From the NCBI GenBank assembly GCA_017882615.1, contig JADGPD010000003.1, forward strand, positions 1 through 64,000: a stretch of 64,000 nt of DNA, written 5' to 3'. Both the position numbers and the translations under genes were made by a program. The stretch comes from Thermoleophilia bacterium. Lineage in GTDB: Bacteria > Actinomycetota > Thermoleophilia > Gaiellales > Gaiellaceae. Below, piece after piece: positions 58,728 to 64,000 of this stretch. The first letter of the stretch is position 1. Every line of letters starts with the position of its first letter. The notes below the pieces were generated by a model. The model ran no database searches and was not told where the DNA came from. It worked only from the letters and a program-made list of their open reading frames with translations.

Positions 58728-58780
58728 TGATCCACAGAATCCACAGCTTCGTACCCAGCTTCGTGCACTAGTTATCGACA
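58728..58780. promoter_or_regulatory. Cluster of near-consensus DnaA boxes
   Basis: TGATCCACA (58728-58736) directly followed by GAATCCACA (58737-58745), then TTATCGACA (58772-58780): one, two and one mismatches from TTATCCACA. The surrounding 58679-58949 gap otherwise shows nothing recognisable. Confidence 0.35.
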
Positions 58781-58949
58781 AGCGCCGATATTCCGGCGAC
58801 GTGCACAGAAAAGTCGATTACCAGCGCTTTCATCCTCGAGAACGGCGAAGCGCGGCGTTCTGCGCTCGAGTTGAGCACCGGCTCTCCGCGGGACCGCTGT
58901 TGATGAAAGCACGGCCGCGCCCGGCCGTCTCGGGCGACGAAACGCCTCT

Positions 58950-59702
58950 CTAGCTCTCGGGCTCGCCCGCGTCTCCGCGCGCGAGCTGGCTCGGCTCGGC
59001 GACGGAGTCCTTGGCTATCGGGTCGAGCTTGTAGCCGACTCCGAAGCGCGTCTGAATGAAGGTGTGGCGGGAGGCGCGCCGGTCGATCTTGTCGCGCAAG
59101 CGCTTCACGCAGACGTCGACCGTCCGATCGCGGAAGGAGCGGCGGCGACCCCAGATCTTCTGCAGCAGCTCGTCGCGGGTAACGACTCGCCCGGCGTCGA
59201 GGGCGAGCGCGTAGAGCAGCTTGAACTCGGTGGGAGTGAGCTCGGCGTTGACCCCGTCCACGTAGGCCTGAACCTCGCGGGGGTCGATGCGCAGCTCTTC
59301 GAGCTCGAGCGCCTCTCCGTCCTGACGCGGCAGCGCGCTGTGCCCGCGGCGGGCGGCGGCGCGAACGCGAGCCACCAGCTCTTTCATCGAGATGGGCTTG
59401 ACCAGGTAGTCGTCGGCTCCGATCTCCAGTGCGTGGATACGGTCGTGCTCGCTGCCGCGGGCGCTGGCGACCACGATGGGCGTTCCGATTCCCTCGGCTC
59501 GCGCCAGCTCGATCAGGCGCCAGCCGTCCAGTCCGGGAAGCATCAGGTCGAGCACGCACACATCGGGCGCCCCGTAGCGCAGGCGCGCCAGCGCGACGTC
59601 GCCCTTCGTCACCAGAATCGGATCGAAGCCGTTTTCGGTGAGCGCTTCGGCCATCCCGCGGCCCAGAAGCTCGTCATCCTCGACGATCAGGACCTTCGTC
59701 AT
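58950..59702 (-). CDS. OmpR/PhoB-family response regulator (probably phosphate-responsive)
   Basis: 250-aa regulator. Receiver about 1-118 with acidic pair D9-D10, phospho-acceptor D52 (VLDLMLPGLDG) and switch K102. Winged helix about 140-235 ('ELTPTEFKLLYALALDAGRVVTRDELLQKIWG', 'TVDVCVKRLRDKI', 'RFGVGYKLDP'). A 15-residue acidic tail follows. Together with the kinase at 60355 and the pst genes it looks like a PhoP/RegX3-type system, though the kinase is on the opposite strand. A TGGTGAACG motif at 59758-59766 in its promoter resembles the pst direct repeats. Confidence 0.9.
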   Translation of the reverse strand: MTKVLIVEDDELLGRGMAEALTENGFDPILVTKGDVALARLRYGAPDVCVLDLMLPGLDGWRLIELARAEGIGTPIVVASARGSEHDRIHALEIGADDYLVKPISMKELVARVRAAARRGHSALPRQDGEALELEELRIDPREVQAYVDGVNAELTPTEFKLLYALALDAGRVVTRDELLQKIWGRRRSFRDRTVDVCVKRLRDKIDRRASRHTFIQTRFGVGYKLDPIAKDSVAEPSQLARGDAGEPES

Positions 59703-59886
59703 GCCTCGAACGGTACTGCTCGGCGGGTGTGTTTGGGGTTGAGCGGCTGTAACGATCTGGTGAACGATCGATGTCGGGGCGAACGGAGCAGGGTGATAGT
59801 GACCGTAACCGCCGGCCCAACTGCCGCCGATCCGAGGTGGTTGCCGACGGCAGTATCCGGGCTCGCTGCGAGGGGCCGGATGGCGA

Positions 59887-60036
59887 TCAAGCCGCCCGTT
59901 TCTCGGGCGTGCGAGTGAGGCACGAGCGGCAGATCCGCGTGAGCCGGCCCGAGCGAGCGAGTTGCTCGACCTCGCGCCCGCAGATCTCGCACCGCGTTCT
60001 CTGGGGATCTCTGATTGGGAGGCACCAGACGTTCAT
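59887..60036 (-). CDS. 49-residue zinc-ribbon protein
   Basis: Tiny protein with two Cys pairs, C-x-x-C in RCEICGREV and C-x-x-C in ICRSCLTR, 18 residues apart, fitting a small treble-clef or zinc-ribbon fold. ATG 60036 overlaps the stop of the preceding zinc-ribbon gene by 4 nt (ATGA), and a strong GAGGAGG lies 6 nt upstream, which decides the start and supports real translation. It also has a Met-Asn-Val-Trp-Cys start. Function unknown. Confidence 0.7.
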   Translation of the reverse strand: MNVWCLPIRDPQRTRCEICGREVEQLARSGRLTRICRSCLTRTPEKRAA

Positions 60037-60194
60037 GCAGCCCTCCTCAGCTGGGATACCTGCCAACGATTCGCCCCGCACATCGGGCAGCGCTCGGGCG
60101 ATTTGCTTGCCGCGATCCCATATCCGCAACCAGCGCAGACTCGATCGCGCTCGCGTCTCGGAAAGACGCTCTGTCTCTTCAGTTTTTCGTTCAT
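60033..60194 (-). CDS. 53-residue rubredoxin-like zinc-ribbon protein
   Basis: Frame from ATG 60194 encodes a basic N-terminus, then VCAGCGYGIA (C20, C23) and RCPMCGANRW (C36, C39), a 4-Cys zinc ribbon typical of rubrerythrin/rubredoxin-like metal sites. Stop overlaps the next zinc-ribbon start by 4 nt, so the two form a mini-operon between the response regulator and the histidine kinase. The frame is below usual gene-calling cut-offs. Likely protein or nucleic-acid binding; function unknown. Confidence 0.7.
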   Translation of the reverse strand: MNEKLKRQSVFPRRERDRVCAGCGYGIAASKSPERCPMCGANRWQVSQLRRAA

Positions 60195-60236
60195 GACCTG
60201 AACCTAGCCTGGCCACGGCGAGCCGTGGGTACCAGC

Positions 60237-60257
60237 TTGGTTACATTCACGTTCCGT
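60237..60257. promoter_or_regulatory. Putative regulator half-sites in the zinc-ribbon/kinase divergent promoter
   Basis: CTTGGTTACATTCACGTTCC shares TGGTTACA with the 11-bp repeats between pstS and pstC. Weak evidence; placed between two divergent transcripts. Confidence 0.25.
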
Positions 60258-60354
60258 CCTGGAGCGATCCTCACTCGCTACGCTCACCGTGATGCCGCTC
60301 CCGCGTAGGAACCGAAGCACGGATGGCGCTCGCGAAAAAGGGCGGGAGATCGAC

Positions 60355-61245
60355 ATGGCGCAGGCGCTGCTCGAGTACGGAGAGCTGGTCGCCTTCGTGC
60401 TCGACGGCGAGAAGAAGCTGGTGGAGGCCAGCAGCCGCGCCCGCGAGTTGTTCGCGGGGCTCGAGCCCGGCCGCGAGCTTCCCGAGACGGTCGAGCTGGC
60501 TAACGCGCGCCGCGTTCGATACTGGCAGGGCGACGAGCGGAGGACTTTGATCGTCGCACCCCTCGTCGATCAGGAGGCTTACGAGGAGCTGCGCATAGGT
60601 TTCACGGCCGCCGTCTCACACGAGCTGCGCACGCCGCTGGCCCGCCTGCTCATGCTGCTCGAGGCGATCGAGCGCAAGCCGAACGAAGCCGTCCAGATCG
60701 CGCTCCAGGCGCAACTAGAGGTCGAGCAGATGGACGAGCTCCTGAACGACGTCCTCTTCCTGAGCGAGCTCGAGAGTGGACGTGAGGTCGTCTCATTCGG
60801 TAGCGCGCCGGCCGTCCCGGTTCTCGAGCAAATCGCGACCGAGTTGAATGCCCGCGCCGATCTCGCCGGTGTATCCCTGAGTGTCGAGGGCGACCCGTCG
60901 CTCGAGCTTCCCCTGCGCCCCCGCATGCTTGCGATCGTCGTGCGCAACCTGGTCACGAACGCGATTCGCTACGCGGGCGTGGGCGCGAGCTGCAAGCTCT
61001 CGGTGGCTAAGTCGAGCTCCGGCGGGCTCGAACTGACAGTCAGCGACAATGGCGCCGGCGTCGATGCTGAGCATCTTCCCCGGCTGTTCGAGCGCTTTTA
61101 TCGAGCCGACAAGGCACGCGCGAGCAAGGGCAGCGGCCTCGGCCTGGCAATCGTCAAGCACGTGATCGCCGCGGCCGGAGGAAGCGTCAGCGCGAGCGGT
61201 GCACCAGGCGAAGGCTTGACCGTGAGCTGCACCTTTCCTGAGTAG
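60355..61245 (+). CDS. Soluble PhoR-like sensor histidine kinase
   Basis: 296-aa kinase. A short PAS-like N-terminal region (about 1-75) replaces the usual membrane segments; no TM helix is visible. Phospho-accepting H89 in AVSHELRTPLARL; HATPase with 'NLVTNAIRYAG', 'DNGAGVD' and 'FYRADKARASKGSGLGLAIVKHV'. ATG 60355 is chosen because GGGAG lies 7 nt upstream; the longer frame (60289) is weakly supported. Its 3' end faces pstS. Sensing phosphate via the Pst transporter is plausible from context. Confidence 0.88.
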   Translation: MAQALLEYGELVAFVLDGEKKLVEASSRARELFAGLEPGRELPETVELANARRVRYWQGDERRTLIVAPLVDQEAYEELRIGFTAAVSHELRTPLARLLMLLEAIERKPNEAVQIALQAQLEVEQMDELLNDVLFLSELESGREVVSFGSAPAVPVLEQIATELNARADLAGVSLSVEGDPSLELPLRPRMLAIVVRNLVTNAIRYAGVGASCKLSVAKSSSGGLELTVSDNGAGVDAEHLPRLFERFYRADKARASKGSGLGLAIVKHVIAAAGGSVSASGAPGEGLTVSCTFPE

Positions 61246-61252
61246 AACGAAA

Positions 61253-61281
61253 ACGGGCGCCGGTGTAAGGCCGACGCCCGT
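61253..61281. terminator. Bidirectional terminator between the kinase and pstS
   Basis: ACGGGCG-c-CGG / CCG-a-CGCCCGT with a 7-nt loop, AAAA on the left side and TCTT on the right, between two convergent genes. Confidence 0.75.
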
Positions 61282-61303
61282 CTTCTGGCAAGCGAAGTTA
61301 CTC

Positions 61304-62455
61304 CTACTGGATTCTTCCGACCAGCTTGAGCGACTCTTGCTGGACGACCTTCGGGATCGGTACGAAGTAGAGCGACGCACCGTAGGTCTGCCCACTTTTC
61401 AGCGCCCAGTTGAGGAACTGCTTCAGCGCGGCTCCCTGCTTCGCCGCCTTCGGCGCGATCACATAGGTGAAGGTGCAGATCGGGTAGGCGATGACGAGCT
61501 TCTTGTTCTTCGCCTTGGCCGCCGCAAGCTGCTTTCTCTGCTGCTTGAGGATCCTGGCCTTGAGCGTCGGGCTCTTCGTCGTGATCGGCTTGAACTTTGG
61601 CAGCGACGGCTTCGGCGGGTCGACGACGTCGATGACGAGTGAGTCGCCGGCTGCCTTGGCCTTCGTGATCAAGTTGGCGGTGGCTGCGATCGGTCCGGGT
61701 GTCGGCGTCACGAACTTGCCGGCACGGTTCTGGATCGCGAACACCTGGAAGTGGTTCGTCGTCGCGTAGGCGACGTCCACGTAGCAGATGCCGCCGTCGG
61801 TCTTGGCCAAAAGGGCCGAGACTCCGGAGCTCTTGGCGCCGCCGACACCGGTCGAGAAGGCCGGCTGCGTACCGACACCTATCTTGTGCGCAAACTCCGA
61901 GTCGAGCTCCGCGAGGTACTGGGTGAAGTTGTAGCTGGTGCCGCTCGCGTCGCTACGGAAGATCGGCGTGATCGGCTTGTCCGGAAGATTGACTTTCGGG
62001 TTCAGCTTCTTGAGCGCGGGATCCGACCAGTTCTTGATCGTGCCGAGATAGATCTGGGCCAGAACGGCACCGGTGATGTGCAGATTGGCCGGAAGCCCGG
62101 TCCCCCGGTACGCGATCGAGGTCGCCGAGAACGCCCAGGGAATCGTCAGGCAGTTGTTACAGGCGGTCTCCTGGTCGGGGGTCAGCGGCGCGTCGCTGGC
62201 GCCAAAGTCGACCGAGCGATTGGTTACGGCGGCGATTCCGGCGCCGCTCCCGATCGCCTGGTAATTGACGGTGTTGCCCGTAGCGCTTTTGAATGCCGGC
62301 TCCCAGGTCGAGACGAGCGGGAAGACGAAAGAGCTTCCGGCGCCGGTCAGGGTTGAAGCCGTGCTTCGCTGCACCGAGGCCTGCGCTGCACTGATACCGG
62401 CTGCGAGCGTTGCCACGATGGCGAGAGTGCTGATGAGAAACCCACGTCGGGTCAT
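61304..62455 (-). CDS. pstS: Phosphate ABC transporter substrate-binding protein PstS
   Basis: High-affinity phosphate binder. 383 aa with an N-terminal Sec signal (about 7-27, AQAS) and no lipobox cysteine, so it should be released or held otherwise. Phosphate contacts 'GAGSSFVFPL', 'SGAGI..F..SDAPL' and 'RSDASGTSYNF' are intact. A Lys/Pro-rich stretch at about 279-320 ('KARILKQQRKQLAAAKAKNKK') is not expected in standard PstS. It is transcribed away from pstC, with the shared control region between them. Confidence 0.93.
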   Translation of the reverse strand: MTRRGFLISTLAIVATLAAGISAAQASVQRSTASTLTGAGSSFVFPLVSTWEPAFKSATGNTVNYQAIGSGAGIAAVTNRSVDFGASDAPLTPDQETACNNCLTIPWAFSATSIAYRGTGLPANLHITGAVLAQIYLGTIKNWSDPALKKLNPKVNLPDKPITPIFRSDASGTSYNFTQYLAELDSEFAHKIGVGTQPAFSTGVGGAKSSGVSALLAKTDGGICYVDVAYATTNHFQVFAIQNRAGKFVTPTPGPIAATANLITKAKAAGDSLVIDVVDPPKPSLPKFKPITTKSPTLKARILKQQRKQLAAAKAKNKKLVIAYPICTFTYVIAPKAAKQGAALKQFLNWALKSGQTYGASLYFVPIPKVVQQESLKLVGRIQ

Positions 62456-62533
62456 CTGTTTGTGTCTCCTTGATTCGATTCAGAGTTCATCGAGGCGAGC
62501 CTGCCTGCGTTCCTCCCACTCGTGGGCAAGAAG

Positions 62534-62566
62534 GTGGTGGCGATGTGGTTACAACGTGGTGAATCG
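62534..62566. promoter_or_regulatory. Three tandem 11-bp direct repeats, candidate PHO box
   Basis: GTGGTGGCGAT, GTGGTTACAAC and GTGGTGAATCG follow each other with no gap; each begins GTGGT. The 11-bp period is that of PhoB/PhoP-family operators, and the complementary strand reads TTCACCAC/TAACCAC, near the actinobacterial GTTCACC unit. It lies 79 nt from the pstS start and 41 nt from the pstC start. Confidence 0.6.
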
Positions 62567-62607
62567 AAGTCCCGAGCTCCATCTCGCGCATCTAGGCTGA
62601 ACTCGCG

Positions 62608-63624
62608 GTGGAGACTTCAAACGTGGATAAGAAATCCGTTCTCGAGCGGACTCGCGGGAGGCTAGACCGAATTGGCGACCCGGCGCTCAAGGCGATCACT
62701 TTCGCCGCGGCGGCTCTCGCGGTCACCGTGCTCGGCCTGATCGCCTTCGAGCTAGTAAGGGGATCGCGCCTGGCCTTCCACCGTTTCGGTCTCGGCTTCG
62801 TGACATCGCAGACGTGGGACGCCATTCACAATCAGTTCGGCGCCCTCTCGCTGATCTTTGGAACAGCGGTCACGTCGATACTGGCAATCGCGATAGCTAC
62901 GCCGCTGGCAATCGCCATCGCACTCTTTCTGACCGAGCTGGCGCCGAAGCCCGTACGTGCGCTACTCGGCGCGCTAGTCGAGATGCTGGCGGCGATCCCG
63001 AGCGTCATTCTCGGCCTCTGGGGCATTCTCGTTCTCGGACCGTTCGTCCAGAATCAGCTCGAGCCGTTCCTGAACTCGACGCTTGGCTTCCTTCCGTTCT
63101 TCCGCGGCCCCCATTCAGGTACGGGCATCCTGACGGCGATTCTGATCCTGACGATCATGGTCGTGCCGATCGTTGCCAGTGTGACGCGGGAGCTGTTCGC
63201 AACCGTGCCACCGGAGCTGCGCGAAGGAGCGCTCGCGCTCGGCGCGACGCGCTGGGAGATGGTGCGTGGCGTCTTGCTCCCCGCCGCGCGCCCGGGAATC
63301 TTCGCAGCCGTGGCGCTCGGCTTCGGTCGTGCCGTGGGCGAGGCGATGGCGGTCCTGATGGTGATCGGTTCGCAGATCGGAATACATCTCTCACTGTTCG
63401 CCCACAGCGATACGCTCGCCGCGCGAATTGCCGGGCAATACAACGGCTCATCGACGAACCTGCAGACCTCGTCGCTCGTCTATCTGGCGACGATCCTGCT
63501 CGTGATCTCGCTGGCCGTGAACATCGGCGCCCAGCTGCTGATAAAGCCCATCGACCGACGCCCTCGCCGTCGGCGAATTGCTCTCGACAGGGCGTTCGAA
63601 GCCCAGGGACTGAGCGCTGATTGA
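62608..63624 (+). CDS. pstC: Phosphate ABC transporter permease PstC
   Basis: Integral membrane subunit of the Pst system. 338 aa with six main TM helices; the permease EAA loop 'ELREGALALGATRWEMVRGVLLPAARPGI' is clear, as is 'FGRAVGEAMAVLMVIG'. GTG start at 62608. The stop shares one base with the pstA ATG. pstB is beyond the window. Confidence 0.95.
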   Translation: METSNVDKKSVLERTRGRLDRIGDPALKAITFAAAALAVTVLGLIAFELVRGSRLAFHRFGLGFVTSQTWDAIHNQFGALSLIFGTAVTSILAIAIATPLAIAIALFLTELAPKPVRALLGALVEMLAAIPSVILGLWGILVLGPFVQNQLEPFLNSTLGFLPFFRGPHSGTGILTAILILTIMVVPIVASVTRELFATVPPELREGALALGATRWEMVRGVLLPAARPGIFAAVALGFGRAVGEAMAVLMVIGSQIGIHLSLFAHSDTLAARIAGQYNGSSTNLQTSSLVYLATILLVISLAVNIGAQLLIKPIDRRPRRRRIALDRAFEAQGLSAD

Positions 63625-64000
63625 TGAACGAGCCCGCCTTCACTCTTAAAGCGACCGGCCGTCTCCGGCGACGCCAACTAGTCAATCAAGGCATGGGCGC
63701 TCTGGCCGCCGGCGCTGCGCTGCTCGCTGTGGCAGTGCTTGCCATCGTCGTAATCTCGGTCGGCAGCCGCGGCGCCGGCTCACTCAATCTCGCTTTCTTT
63801 ACGCAAAACCAGGCTCAGGGGTTCAATCCCAAAGGTGGAGGTGTGCTGTTCGCGATCGTCGGCAGCGTCGTGCTGGTCGGTATAGCGACCTTGATCGCGC
63901 TACCGCTGGGCGTGCTGGTTGCTGTCTACGTCAGCGAGCTGGCACCTCCGCGGCTGGCACGCGTTGCCCGAATGGCGCTGGACATCTCCAACGGAATTCC
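63624..64000 (+). CDS. pstA: Phosphate ABC transporter permease PstA, 3' end beyond window
   Basis: ATG 63624 overlaps the pstC stop (TGATG). The frame is open to the last base and codes for at least 125 residues: a basic start, a TM at about 24-47, 'FFTQNQAQGFNPKGGGVLFAIVGSVVLVGIATLIALPLGVLVAVYVSELAPP', typical of PstA. It was missing from a simple ORF list only because no stop falls within the window. Confidence 0.92.
   Translation, partial: MNEPAFTLKATGRLRRRQLVNQGMGALAAGAALLAVAVLAIVVISVGSRGAGSLNLAFFTQNQAQGFNPKGGGVLFAIVGSVVLVGIATLIALPLGVLVAVYVSELAPPRLARVARMALDISNGI

Overview
The window is a GC-rich chromosomal segment with the replication origin near its centre. The family mix is actinobacterial: a PknB kinase with PASTA repeats in an FtsW/PBP operon, an ANTAR regulator, SufU/SufS, a DciA-type DUF721 protein between recF and gyrB, OtsA plus a TreT-like glycosyltransferase, and an ice-binding-like DUF3494 protein. 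Gene content and order fit a deep-branching actinobacterium, probably class Thermoleophilia (Solirubrobacterales/Gaiellales). That placement is inference from gene content; no 16S rRNA gene is present.

Layout. 1-5.7 kb: cell-wall/division operon (ftsW/rodA partial, PBP, pknB, ddl), plus strand. 5.7-17.5 kb: mostly minus-strand metabolism (aminotransferase, glycosidase-like protein, Suf Fe-S assembly, SAM hydrolase, UbiA prenyltransferase, two trehalose-forming enzymes, anti-sigma-type ATPase). 17.6-24.7 kb: an OmpR-type two-component pair, an M28 peptidase, a bifunctional PBP and an MscS channel. 24.8-35.9 kb: small plus-strand operons, tRNA-Ile(GAT), a glycogen-debranching-type enzyme, ANTAR regulator, ice-binding-like protein and two L,D-transpeptidases. 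35.9-40.5 kb: minus-strand parB-parA-rsmG-jag-yidC-yidD-rnpA-rpmH. 40.5-50.1 kb: oriC, then plus-strand dnaA-dnaN-recF-dciA-gyrB-gyrA. 50.2-58.7 kb: galT and birA, then a divergent operon of a sigma factor, fabZ-H-D-G-F and accD-accA. 58.9-64 kb: a phosphate-response module (OmpR regulator, two tiny zinc-ribbon genes, histidine kinase, pstS, pstC, pstA partial).

Genes flanking the origin diverge from it, as expected for a bidirectional origin. Many operons are tightly packed, with 1-4 nt stop/start overlaps that imply translational coupling.

The most unusual content lies between genes. There are two families of structured dispersed repeats. Family A has two copies, at 9.4 and 43.5 kb, whose main hairpin is kept by compensatory base changes; one copy carries the ribosome binding site and start of recF. 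Family B has three copies, at 9.8, 28.2 and 29.4 kb, two of them headed by a long hairpin directly after a gene. A minus-strand 13-codon reading frame at 9.7 kb has a near-perfect extended Shine-Dalgarno that can pair with an exact 8-nt complement just downstream. Two overlapping, very short zinc-ribbon genes sit between the two phosphate-type regulators, and three tandem 11-bp direct repeats lie between pstS and pstC.
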